A stretch of 44,203 nt of DNA from Phycisphaerales bacterium (GTDB taxonomy: Bacteria > Planctomycetota > Phycisphaerae > Sedimentisphaerales > Anaerobacaceae): contig CP070782.1 in NCBI GenBank assembly GCA_020346325.1, positions 3,438,492-3,482,694 on the forward strand, in the 5' to 3' direction. Made by a program: the position numbers and the translations under genes. Shown in pieces: positions 26,503-34,495 of this stretch. The notes under the pieces were generated by a model. That model saw only the letters and a program-made list of their open reading frames with translations, ran no database searches and was not told where the DNA came from. How positions within the stretch are numbered: position 1 is the stretch's first letter; every line of letters begins with the position of its first letter.

Positions 26503-28601
26503 ATCTGTTCCCCCTCAGGTGCCGGATCAGTCGGGGTGAGCCAGCCGCCCAGCCAAGTCTCGACGAGCAGCGCGGCCAGCGCCGCGACGATGACCCATCG
26601 CCAGAGCTTCTGTTCCGATTCCATCTCGGAGAAGCTGCTCTGGGCCGTGGCTTGTTCGGTCCTCTCGATAGCGATGTTGGAGGGGGCCATGGAAACGCCC
26701 AATCTCTCGAGATCTTCGATGGGCATCGGGTCGGTCCGCGATTCTTTCGGCGGCAGGTTGATCGCGAACCGCCTCGTATTGGCTGACGACTCGCTGGTAT
26801 AGATCCCCGGAAGATTCGTCTGAGCGAATGTCTGCTGGTCCGCCTCCAGGTTTATCACTGATCCATCCGGCTTGCGCATGCGCCGGTTGCCTCGGCTCGA
26901 CATGGTTCGGATCGGTAGAGGTACCGGGTCTCCCACGGCGTACTGTGCTTGTCGGAGCGCGAGTGTCCCGCCATATTCGAGAGCCGAGTACAGCAGGGGG
27001 GCGAATTTGGACGACAACGCCAAGTCGCTATCGGCCGGGTGCCAGCCGCAGGTCCACACCAGCAGCGAACCTCTGCCCACGGGGATCTCGAACCAGGCCG
27101 GATCGCCGCTGTCGAAATGCGCCAAGATCTGGGCCTCGGGACAATTAGCCAAATCAACGCGACGGTACTTCCAGAAGTGAATTCGCGTGAAGTCACCAAA
27201 GCGAGGGTCGGCAAAGGAAACCAGCAAGGGGTGGTCGAACTCAATCTGAGCCAACATGGCATATTGGTCGACGTCGGCTTCCTGGGAATCGACGTTTTCT
27301 GTGCCTGCCAAGTCGGACAAAACCCTGACAGCTTCAGGGGATCTCAGCACCAGCATGACCGTACGGCCTGATTCCAGGTATTGACGCAGGGGCGCCACGC
27401 TCTGCCCGATCACTCCATCGGCGACGACGACCAGATGTGCCATTTCGATGTCTTCACGGCCAACAGTTTCGTCGGGTACGCGACGCAAAACCCGCGCGTT
27501 CAACACATCATCGATGTCGAAGGCCTGGCGAAGGTAAAACAGCATGTCCGTAGGGTCGTTCGGATCGTCATTGCCAACGTAGAGGACGTTGACCGGGCCC
27601 GGCGTGGACGGTGCCACATACAGCGTGTTATCGAAGTCGTGGTCATCACCGGTGAGCACGAGCCGTTGGCCCGCTGACGGCTGTGTCCGTGTCGGAACGC
27701 GCACGACGACGCTGCGACCGGGTGCGACGTATACGTCCACTGTCGAGCTTTCGTCAGCCCAGCCCAGTTGGAAACGTTCTGCGGTGGCGTCGGCCGAGTT
27801 GGTGATGCGGACCCGGGGAAGGGTATCGCGGTCAGAAGAGGCGAGCCGGTTGCGATCTGCCATTAGCTGCAGCGCTGCGTTGGTTGTCCCGCGCGGCCGA
27901 ATCAGCTTGACCGTCAGTTTCATTCCTTCGGGCCATTCATAGGCTTGAAGGGCTTCAACACCGCTACCCTGCTGGAGGTCACTGATGAGCAATATTTCCC
28001 GCTGACCGCCGGCTCGGCCTTCTTCATTGATCTCGTCGTCTTCCATCGTCTCGGCTGTGGTCACGAGGGCGCGACCCAGTTCAGTGCGGGCCCAGCTTGG
28101 CGACAGTTCCGACATCTGCTGATCGGCGACCGAGGCACGCCGCTCTGGCGGTATCTCCGCCCATTGCTCGAATCCTAGAAGTGTCTGCGCGTCCTGATCG
28201 AAACTCATAATGCTCACGCGATCGTCCGGACCCGCATCTTCCAGCGCCGTTCTTGCCGCGTTGACGGCTTGATCCCACATTCCCTCACGCCGCATCGACG
28301 CGCTGGTATCGATGAGTATGGCCAAGCGCTTCCCGACACGCTCCGGACGTTTCGAAACGGCGCGCGGGATGAAGGGCCGGGCGAAGGCCAGCGCCAGCAG
28401 ACACAAGATGAGGCACCGCAGGATCAGCAGCGGCAAATGCTCCAGACGCCGCCGATTTCGCAGACGCGGCGCGGTCGTGCGCAGAAACATCAGCGTGCTG
28501 AAGGCCACGCGCTGCCGCGTGTGGCGGCGGATCATATGGAGCAGGATCGGCAGCCCCACCGCAGCGATACCAGTCAGAGCCAGCGGATACAGAAAACTCA
28601 T
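26499..28601 (-). CDS. BatA-like membrane VWA protein
   Basis: A 700-residue protein starting with the BatA N-terminal double-helix domain (MSFLYPLALTGIAAVGLPILLH at 1-22, then an Arg-rich turn and a second helix at about 56-75). A VWA domain with a complete MIDAS, Asp98-Thr-Ser-Ala-Ser102 (ILIDTSASM), covers about 92-230. Long beta-rich and GATase-like regions follow to about 630, and the protein ends with a membrane helix (about 670-690). Bat proteins bind target proteins through the metal site and are remodelled by MoxR ATPases; in Bacteroides the operon affects aerotolerance. The ribosome-binding site GGAGG lies inside the end of the DUF58 gene, and the ATG overlaps that stop by 4 nt. It also overlaps the coiled-coil gene by 4 nt. 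Confidence 0.85.
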   Translation of the reverse strand: MSFLYPLALTGIAAVGLPILLHMIRRHTRQRVAFSTLMFLRTTAPRLRNRRRLEHLPLLILRCLILCLLALAFARPFIPRAVSKRPERVGKRLAILIDTSASMRREGMWDQAVNAARTALEDAGPDDRVSIMSFDQDAQTLLGFEQWAEIPPERRASVADQQMSELSPSWARTELGRALVTTAETMEDDEINEEGRAGGQREILLISDLQQGSGVEALQAYEWPEGMKLTVKLIRPRGTTNAALQLMADRNRLASSDRDTLPRVRITNSADATAERFQLGWADESSTVDVYVAPGRSVVVRVPTRTQPSAGQRLVLTGDDHDFDNTLYVAPSTPGPVNVLYVGNDDPNDPTDMLFYLRQAFDIDDVLNARVLRRVPDETVGREDIEMAHLVVVADGVIGQSVAPLRQYLESGRTVMLVLRSPEAVRVLSDLAGTENVDSQEADVDQYAMLAQIEFDHPLLVSFADPRFGDFTRIHFWKYRRVDLANCPEAQILAHFDSGDPAWFEIPVGRGSLLVWTCGWHPADSDLALSSKFAPLLYSALEYGGTLALRQAQYAVGDPVPLPIRTMSSRGNRRMRKPDGSVINLEADQQTFAQTNLPGIYTSESSANTRRFAINLPPKESRTDPMPIEDLERLGVSMAPSNIAIERTEQATAQSSFSEMESEQKLWRWVIVAALAALLVETWLGGWLTPTDPAPEGEQI

Positions 28602-29575
28602 GTTCGGCCTCCGCTTCCTGGGCTTGCCACGCGCCGGACCTGTTTTCGCAGCCGCATGCGGTGCTGGAGGAAATCCAACAGGGCCAGATCGAACGGGCGA
28701 TCCGTGGCGAACAGATGGTAGTCGACGCCGCGAGTCTGGCAGATGGACTTGGTCTGAGCCAGATGCTTGCTCAACAGACGCTGATACCCTCTCTGGGCGG
28801 CCGACGGATCGACGTAGATGTCACGCTCCGATTCGATGTCCCGAAACAGGGCTGGAGCGTCGAAGTCGAAACTCAGCTCCGTCGGGTCCAGGATTTGGAA
28901 CAGCACCACGTCGTGACCGCCGGCGGCCAAATAACCCAAGTCGCGTTCGAGCCGGTCGATCGACGCCAACAGGTCTGAAATCAGCACGACGAGTCCGCGC
29001 CTGGTCAGCATCTGAGCCAGTCGTTGTAGCGGTGGTCCCAGATCAGTGGCACGGCCGTGGGGCTGAGCCTCCAGGGCCAGAATCAGGCGGCGGAGATAGC
29101 TGGGCCGATTGCGCGGGGGCATGTACTGTCGAATTTCGGTGTCAAACGTAGCCAGTCCGACGGCATCACCCTGCGTGAAGAGAAAATAGGCCAGCGTGGC
29201 CGCGAGCGTGCCTGCATATTGGGCCTTGGTGTAACTGCCCGAACCATAACCCATCGAGCGGCTGTGATCGATCAGTAGGTGACATCGCAGATTGGTTTCG
29301 TCCTGGAACCTCTTGATATAGAATCGATCGCTGCGGGCATAGACGCGCCAATCGATGGTGCGCGGATCGTCGCCGTAAGTGTACTGGCGATATTCGGTGA
29401 ATTCGGCTGAGAAGCCATGATAGGGACTGCGGTGGATACCCTTCCAGAATCCGTGCACGATGGCACGGGCGCGCAGCTCCATCGACCTGATCTTCATCAG
29501 GGCGGCCGGGTCGACCATCCCGGAGCCGGGGTGGCTGCCGGGACGCGGATTGGAGGCTGCTGCCTGACCCATCAT
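28598..29575 (-). CDS. DUF58 domain protein (MoxR-associated VWA-like)
   Basis: A 325-residue cytoplasmic protein with no signal or membrane helix. The DUF58 hallmark G-D-D-P-R-T-I-D-W-R is at 68-77 with YARSDRFYIKRF after it. A VWA-like MIDAS follows at Asp103-His-Ser-Arg-Ser107 (LLIDHSRSMG), with a later strand LVVLISDLL. DUF58 proteins are standard partners of MoxR AAA+ ATPases and are thought to bridge the ATPase to membrane VWA proteins. Two adjacent ATGs (29575 and 29572) both overlap the MoxR stop, so coupling is certain but the exact start is not. The 3' end overlaps the BatA-like gene by 4 nt and carries that gene's ribosome-binding site. Confidence 0.9.
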   Translation of the reverse strand: MMGQAAASNPRPGSHPGSGMVDPAALMKIRSMELRARAIVHGFWKGIHRSPYHGFSAEFTEYRQYTYGDDPRTIDWRVYARSDRFYIKRFQDETNLRCHLLIDHSRSMGYGSGSYTKAQYAGTLAATLAYFLFTQGDAVGLATFDTEIRQYMPPRNRPSYLRRLILALEAQPHGRATDLGPPLQRLAQMLTRRGLVVLISDLLASIDRLERDLGYLAAGGHDVVLFQILDPTELSFDFDAPALFRDIESERDIYVDPSAAQRGYQRLLSKHLAQTKSICQTRGVDYHLFATDRPFDLALLDFLQHRMRLRKQVRRVASPGSGGRT

Positions 29576-30579
29576 CGGATGCCACTTTCCTTAACTGATT
29601 TCAGGAGGCGATCAACGAGACTGTCGACGATCACGCCCTCGGCTTCGGCGCGATAGTTGATCAATACGCGATGGCGCAGCACTGGATGGGCCAGGGCCCG
29701 GATATCATCGAAGCTGACGTGGGCTCGCCCTTCCAGCAGGGCGCGCGCTTTGCCACCCAGAACCATGTATTGCGAGGCCCGCAAGCCGGCACCCCACGTG
29801 ACCCATTCGTTGACGAAGTCCAGCGGGTTCTTCGGGCCGGGCCGGGAGGCGGCTGCCAGCCGCACGGCGTAACGCACCACGTCTTCGGCGATCGGCACTC
29901 GGCGGACAACGTCCTGGAAACGCAGCAGGTCCTCTCCCGAGAAGATCGACTCGATCGCTTCCGAATCTGTTGTGGTGGTCTGACGCACGACGGCGACCTC
30001 ATCGTCCTCCTGTAAGTAGTTGATCGAGACATTGAACATGAAGCGGTCGAGCTGGGCCTCGGGCAGGGGATAAGTCCCTTCCATCTCGATTGGATTCTGC
30101 GTCGCAAAGACGAAGAAGGGCTCGCTGAGCCGGTACCCGACCCCGGCGGCCGTCACGTGATGTTCCTGCATGGCTTCAAGCATCGCTGCCTGGGTTTTGG
30201 GAGGTGTCCGGTTGATCTCGTCGGCCAGGATCATGTTGGCAAAGATCGGGCCCTTCACGAACACCATCTTGCGCTCGTGATCGGTCTGTTGCAGAATTTC
30301 CGTCCCGGTGATGTCCGCGGGCATGAGGTCTGGGGTGAACTGAATGCGCTGAAACGTCACGTTGAACAACTGAGCCAGCGATTTGACCAGCAGAGTTTTG
30401 GCCAGCCCCGGCGCGCCGGTCACCAGGCAGTGTCCGCCGGAGAGCACCGCGATGAGCAGGTGCTCGATGACATCCTGTTGGCCAACGATAACCTTCGAGA
30501 GCTCGGCGCCGATGCGCTCCCGGGCTCCCTTGATCTGCTCGACTGCCAATCGCTCGGATTCATAAGTCGTGTCAGTCAA
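29572..30579 (-). CDS. MoxR family AAA+ ATPase
   Basis: A 335-residue cytoplasmic ATPase. Walker A is GAPGLAKT (55-62), Walker B is MILADEIN, sensor 1 is ATQNP, and the MoxR-specific segments FTPDLMPADITG and TYPLPEAQLDRF are present. The C-terminal lid contains WGAGLRASQ and RVLINY. MoxR proteins act as chaperone-like motors that insert cofactors or remodel VWA-domain complexes. The start is assigned to TTG 30579 because GGGAG lies about 6 nt upstream and the length then matches the family. An ATG at 30621 is in frame but has no ribosome-binding site and adds 14 atypical residues. It sits between the DUF4159 gene (66 nt upstream) and the DUF58 gene (overlapping). Confidence 0.92.
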   Translation of the reverse strand: MTDTTYESERLAVEQIKGARERIGAELSKVIVGQQDVIEHLLIAVLSGGHCLVTGAPGLAKTLLVKSLAQLFNVTFQRIQFTPDLMPADITGTEILQQTDHERKMVFVKGPIFANMILADEINRTPPKTQAAMLEAMQEHHVTAAGVGYRLSEPFFVFATQNPIEMEGTYPLPEAQLDRFMFNVSINYLQEDDEVAVVRQTTTTDSEAIESIFSGEDLLRFQDVVRRVPIAEDVVRYAVRLAAASRPGPKNPLDFVNEWVTWGAGLRASQYMVLGGKARALLEGRAHVSFDDIRALAHPVLRHRVLINYRAEAEGVIVDSLVDRLLKSVKESGIR

Positions 30580-30645
30580 AATGGTCTCCCTTTCCTGTTT
30601 CCAGTGTCCCAGTCGCTGCATCGCTGGCGTTCTATTGACATCGTG

Positions 30646-31518
30646 TCAGTGTGTCATGGCGTAAAACACGATGTTGATTCCCAGTGGATACGCCTTCTTC
30701 TCCGAAAACTCATGAAAATACCATTCGTTCTCTCCCTCGCGTTCCCAGCCATCGCCGAGGTCAGTGTTGTGGCAAATAATGGCCATCATCCGGCCCTTGT
30801 CATCATACAAGGCCTTGTAGTGCACTTCCTGGGCATCGTCACGTTCCCAGGTGATGCCATAACGGCGTCCTTGCAGGGCGTGCCCGATGCTCGGGATCTG
30901 AGGCTTTTCCTTCAGATCGAATACAGCATGAAAGATCGGATGGCTCAACGGCAACTCCCGTGGCTCGCGCTCCGGGAACACGCGCTTGATCTCATAGTAG
31001 AAATTGTACCATTCGTCCTCACCCCAGAAATCGTCGACCATCAGAAACCCGCCGTTGAGCAGGTACCGGCGCAGGGCTTGGACTTCATCCTCCGTGAACA
31101 CCAGCGCCCCGGGTTCGACGATATAGATGAAAGGATAGTCGAAAAGTTCCGGGTCCGTCAGGCGCAGGACGACGCCGTCCGGATTGACCTCCATGGCCGT
31201 CAACTGATGCAGACGATAGGAGAAATTGAGGTCGCTGTCGGGGTAATCCGTCGCCCAGCCTCCACCGCCTCGACCGCCCCATCCGCGTCCACCGCGCCGG
31301 CCGCCGCGGCGTCTCCGGCCGTAGCCGCCGCCATACCCGCCTCCACCCCATCCCGAGGAGTATTCGATCCGCACGAAGGTGAAGACGTCCTCAGCGAACT
31401 CGCTGTCAGGTTCCCAATAGGGCACGTCGTTCCGGTCGTAGTAGCGCTGAGCCAATGTTACGCCGGCCGCAACGACCGTCACGGCCATCAGCGCAGCGAG
31501 CCATTTCCAGGCTGTCAT
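30646..31518 (-). CDS. DUF4159 protein with Gly/Arg-rich insertion
   Basis: A 290-residue protein with an N-terminal signal or anchor helix (about 5-23) and a DUF4159 domain (about 45-285), a flavodoxin/GATase-like fold. Typical segments are FTFVRIEYSS near the start, EPGALVFTEDEVQALRRYLLNGGFLMVDDFWG in the middle and FHAVFDLKEKPQIPS later. The family has no proven activity but recurs in MoxR-linked operons. The domain is interrupted at residues 56-88 by a low-complexity run of Gly, Arg, Tyr and Trp that resembles an RGG box. The ATG overlaps the stop of the TPR/peptidase gene by 4 nt, with AGGAGAG 7 nt upstream. It is followed by MoxR after 66 nt. Confidence 0.87.
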   Translation of the reverse strand: MTAWKWLAALMAVTVVAAGVTLAQRYYDRNDVPYWEPDSEFAEDVFTFVRIEYSSGWGGGGYGGGYGRRRRGGRRGGRGWGGRGGGGWATDYPDSDLNFSYRLHQLTAMEVNPDGVVLRLTDPELFDYPFIYIVEPGALVFTEDEVQALRRYLLNGGFLMVDDFWGEDEWYNFYYEIKRVFPEREPRELPLSHPIFHAVFDLKEKPQIPSIGHALQGRRYGITWERDDAQEVHYKALYDDKGRMMAIICHNTDLGDGWEREGENEWYFHEFSEKKAYPLGINIVFYAMTH

Positions 31519-34127
31519 TGGGTGCTCTCCTGTACTGCCAGTGATTCGTCACGGTCCTGCGATGTCTCCGCTGGAAGTGTACCGCTCTCGGCGAGGATTT
31601 GCAGCAACAATCGGTGGCCCTGGCGAAAACGGGGCGCGTCGGCCAGGGCCTGGAGAACGTGCTTTTTGGCCGCTGCGGCGTCACGCGGTCGCAACAAGCG
31701 CGCCAGACGATAGTGGACCTCGACGGGATCGGACGGTTTCAGCCAGAGCAGACGCCGGTAGGATTCGATCGCTTGCTCGTCCTGGCCAAGTGCCTCGTGG
31801 GCCTGGCCCAGCCGCCAATGAACGGTGCCGAGCATGGGGTAGACGGCCAGGTACTTATCGCCATTCTCGACGACCTGGGGCCATTGCTCGCGTTCGGCGC
31901 CAACTTCTGTGAGGCGTTCATAGGCTTCGCCGGCGTCGGCCGACCGCGTGGCCAATTCGGTCAGCACTTCAATTTCGTGCTCGGTCTCTCCCAGGCCGCG
32001 GTGCACCCTGGCCAGGAGCTCGTAGGCGTTGCCCTCGTCGACGTACTCGGGGTAAAGCGCGATCAGCTTCCGCAGCGGCTCTTTCGCCGATTCCCACTGC
32101 TCCCTGGCCAGGAGGCTCAGCGCTTGCTGTTGCAGTGCCCAGAAACTGTTCGGATGCTCGGCCAGCCACCGAGACAGTGTCTCTTCATTGGCCGGACTGA
32201 TCGCCTCCCTCTCCGGCTGTTCCCAGTCTACCCGCGGCGCCAAGCTTTTAGCTCGCTCTCGGGCAAAGGCCTCAAACTCCTGCTCGATCTTCTTGAGTGG
32301 TCCGGCGTGCGCGGTGATGGCCGCATTGATGTCCACGCCCTGACCCAGGTCGACGAGAATGGCTTTCAGGGCGTCGAAGCCAAACCGATCGACGAGGTAC
32401 TCGACGACCAGCGCGGATTCATAATAGGCGAATTGCAGATGCAGGGGCGTGGGCGGATTCAGGAAGGCCGAACTGAGGCTGCCGACCGGTGTCAATTCCC
32501 CCGCCAGAATCATCCGGCGGTACTGCGGACTCATACGCTGGCCCCACTTCGGATTCCGCTGCAATTCTTCGTAAACCGAGATGCCTTCACTGAGCCACCG
32601 GGGCATTTTGTTACGGGTCATATTCAGTGTCACCACGTGGCAGAATTCATGCCACAGGGTTGCTTTCCAGTTGGCAGGGCGTTCGACGCGGGGGCTGTTG
32701 GCGGTGATGACGTTGCCGAAGCATACGCCCAGAAAGCCGTCGCCGCCGGGCATGCCGAACGTGCGAACGGCGAAATCCTGCTGATTCGTGAACAGCTCGA
32801 CCGTCACGGGCCCATCCAACTCCAGGCCATACTTGGCGCACAGATTCGCTTTGGCCTGCTGCAAGAGCTGTGCGACCTCGTCCCCGTAGACCTCGGCTTC
32901 CAGTTTGTCCATGCGGATGATGAAATCATCGGATCTCAGCGTCTGGAATTCGCGATACTTGTCGTGCAGGCTGACGAGATTGTAGGCTTCGATGTTATAT
33001 GGGTCCTTACCGTTGACCTCGTCAGCCAGGGTCCAGCCCTCCTGTTCGTCGCCGAGGCGGAGCAGGTCTTGGGCCAGTTGGATCTTAGCCGGCAGATAGT
33101 CGGGATCGAATTTCAGGGCCCGGCGCTGATACGCCGCCCCTTCGGTGAAACGATACTTCATGGACAGCTTCCTGCCGATGAGGTAATCGACCTCTGGATT
33201 GGTAGACCAGAACTTAAGAGCGTTAGCGCGGCAGCGATCAACCTCGTTCGGATCGGCGTCGAGCTGCGCCAGGACGGCACGATACGCCCAGGCCTGTGGT
33301 TGCCATGGGTTCACCGCGAGCACGCGATCCAGCGACTTGGCGGCCGCGTCGTGGCTTTCGCAGTCAATCTGGTGTTCGGCCAGCAGGATCAGGGCCGGGG
33401 CGTGGCGGGGGTTTACCAGGAGGGCCGCGTTCAACGACTGAATCATGGCATTGCGGTCACTGTGATAGAATGCCTGGGCCAATCCGTGATGCATGTCCGG
33501 ATCGTCCGCAAACCGCGTCAAGGCCTCGTGGTATTGTTCGGCGGCCAACTCAAAGTCCTGCTTGGCCAACGCCAAGGCCCCGGCGGCCAGGTACGCGCTG
33601 CGGCAGTTCGGATCATTGTGCAGCGCCCGGTTGTAGAAATCATCCAGGACCAAGCGAGGTTCGACGCCCATCACAAGCAAGGCTTCGCCCAGAGCGACGG
33701 CGTCATCACTGCTCATGTACTCGGCGCGCCGGGTTGTGGCGATGCGATAGATGATCCCAAGCATGGTCTCGCCCTGCTCGTCCTGGCCATTGTGCTGATA
33801 GGCGGCGTGAGCCAGCGTCAGCATGCGGATGCTGGGCCGCATCTCTCTGAGCATAGTGTCGATGCGTTCGGCCGCCTCATCGTAGCGTCCGAGCGCCATC
33901 AGGGATCGGACCGTCAGGAGTCGCCATTCGGTCTGATAGGCGCCCTCGTCGATGGCTTTTTGGGCCGAGGCTAGAGACGCTTCGTACCGGCCCGTTTTGA
34001 ATTGCTCGCGCGCCTCCTCGATGTTAGCCGCGTACGCGAAGGGGCTCCAGACCGTGGTCCAGATGGTCAGGGCAAATACCGTGATCAGGTGGTTGCGACC
34101 CGACATGTCTTGGATCGAGCAAGTCAT
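31515..34127 (-). CDS. Exported TPR protein with central HExxH peptidase-like domain
   Basis: An 870-residue protein and the first gene of the eight-gene operon. A signal peptide ends near AYAANIEEA (about residue 34). TPR repeats occupy about 35-390. A gluzincin-type peptidase domain (Peptidase MA-like) lies at about 395-625 with His493-Glu494-x-x-His497 (LWHEFCH) and a third ligand Glu514 (WLSEGIS). TPR repeats resume from about 650 to 860 (LYPEYVDEGNAYELLARVHRGLG, HWRLGQAHEALGQ). The zinc residues are complete, so activity is possible. The start is uncertain: ATG 34127 lacks a clear ribosome-binding site, and ATG 34106 would give a tidier signal peptide. It overlaps the DUF4159 gene by 4 nt. 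The TPR arms suggest a scaffold for the envelope complex built by the downstream genes. Confidence 0.83.
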   Translation of the reverse strand: MTCSIQDMSGRNHLITVFALTIWTTVWSPFAYAANIEEAREQFKTGRYEASLASAQKAIDEGAYQTEWRLLTVRSLMALGRYDEAAERIDTMLREMRPSIRMLTLAHAAYQHNGQDEQGETMLGIIYRIATTRRAEYMSSDDAVALGEALLVMGVEPRLVLDDFYNRALHNDPNCRSAYLAAGALALAKQDFELAAEQYHEALTRFADDPDMHHGLAQAFYHSDRNAMIQSLNAALLVNPRHAPALILLAEHQIDCESHDAAAKSLDRVLAVNPWQPQAWAYRAVLAQLDADPNEVDRCRANALKFWSTNPEVDYLIGRKLSMKYRFTEGAAYQRRALKFDPDYLPAKIQLAQDLLRLGDEQEGWTLADEVNGKDPYNIEAYNLVSLHDKYREFQTLRSDDFIIRMDKLEAEVYGDEVAQLLQQAKANLCAKYGLELDGPVTVELFTNQQDFAVRTFGMPGGDGFLGVCFGNVITANSPRVERPANWKATLWHEFCHVVTLNMTRNKMPRWLSEGISVYEELQRNPKWGQRMSPQYRRMILAGELTPVGSLSSAFLNPPTPLHLQFAYYESALVVEYLVDRFGFDALKAILVDLGQGVDINAAITAHAGPLKKIEQEFEAFARERAKSLAPRVDWEQPEREAISPANEETLSRWLAEHPNSFWALQQQALSLLAREQWESAKEPLRKLIALYPEYVDEGNAYELLARVHRGLGETEHEIEVLTELATRSADAGEAYERLTEVGAEREQWPQVVENGDKYLAVYPMLGTVHWRLGQAHEALGQDEQAIESYRRLLWLKPSDPVEVHYRLARLLRPRDAAAAKKHVLQALADAPRFRQGHRLLLQILAESGTLPAETSQDRDESLAVQESTQ

Positions 34128-34495
34128 CGTATGTCCGCCAAAATGGTTGCCGGTCCGGGCGTTTCATTGATCCAGCCTGATCATGCCTATCGATTCGCGT
34201 GGGGGGCTATGGCCCCGTGCACGGCCCGCACGTGGTCTAAGAGCCACAGCGTCCACAGAGTGTCAAAGACAAAACATTCGGCTTCGGGTCCCAAAGGGCA
34301 GGATGGAGCAGCCCCAGAACGACCAGACGCAACAGATGCCATACCAAAATTCGACAGTGAGCTATACGACCGGTGCCTATTGTAGTTCATACCGCGCCGG
34401 GCTACAACACGGTCCAAGCACTATCCAGCGGGTAAGACGTTCGAATCCTGGCCTTTATTGCGTCTGCCCCTCTCCAGGGGCTGGAGAGCGGCCGG
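34128..34495. other. Intergenic region upstream of the eight-gene operon
   Basis: This 368-nt gap should contain the promoter of the leftward TPR/MoxR operon and the 3' end of the permease/TolC transcript. No convincing -35/-10 pair stands out. Visible structure includes GGGGC-TATG-GCCCC at 34203-34216, a small hairpin about 80 nt before the operon's first start codon, and the 8-bp hairpin at 34470-34488 listed separately. A GTTCGAATC string at 34439-34447 recalls a tRNA T-loop, but no tRNA can be folded around it. I see no gene. Confidence 0.5.
34470..34488 (-). terminator. Hairpin just after the TolC-like gene
   Basis: A perfect 8-bp stem (CTCTCCAG at 34470-34477, CTGGAGAG at 34481-34488) with a GGG/CCC loop begins 7 nt past the TolC-like stop codon. 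The position fits transcript termination or 3'-end protection of the permease/TolC mRNA. No T-tract follows it in the direction of transcription, so it is not a canonical intrinsic terminator. Confidence 0.35.

Noticed and set aside
30157-31713. A 518-codon plus-strand open frame crossing MoxR, DUF4159 and the TPR gene end
   Set aside because: It spans three clearly functional genes of the opposite strand. Its Ala/Ser/Pro-rich part is simply the complement of the Gly/Arg-rich insertion.
31599-33974. A 791-codon open frame on the plus strand opposite the TPR/peptidase gene
   Set aside because: It mirrors the real gene's codon positions in GC-rich DNA, has no domain or signal I can recognise, and has no ribosome-binding site logic. 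The minus-strand gene has TPRs and a full zinc motif.
34425-34460. Possible tRNA (GTTCGAATC T-loop-like string at 34439-34447)
   Set aside because: The flanking bases do not form a 5-bp T-stem, and no acceptor or anticodon stem can be built around it.
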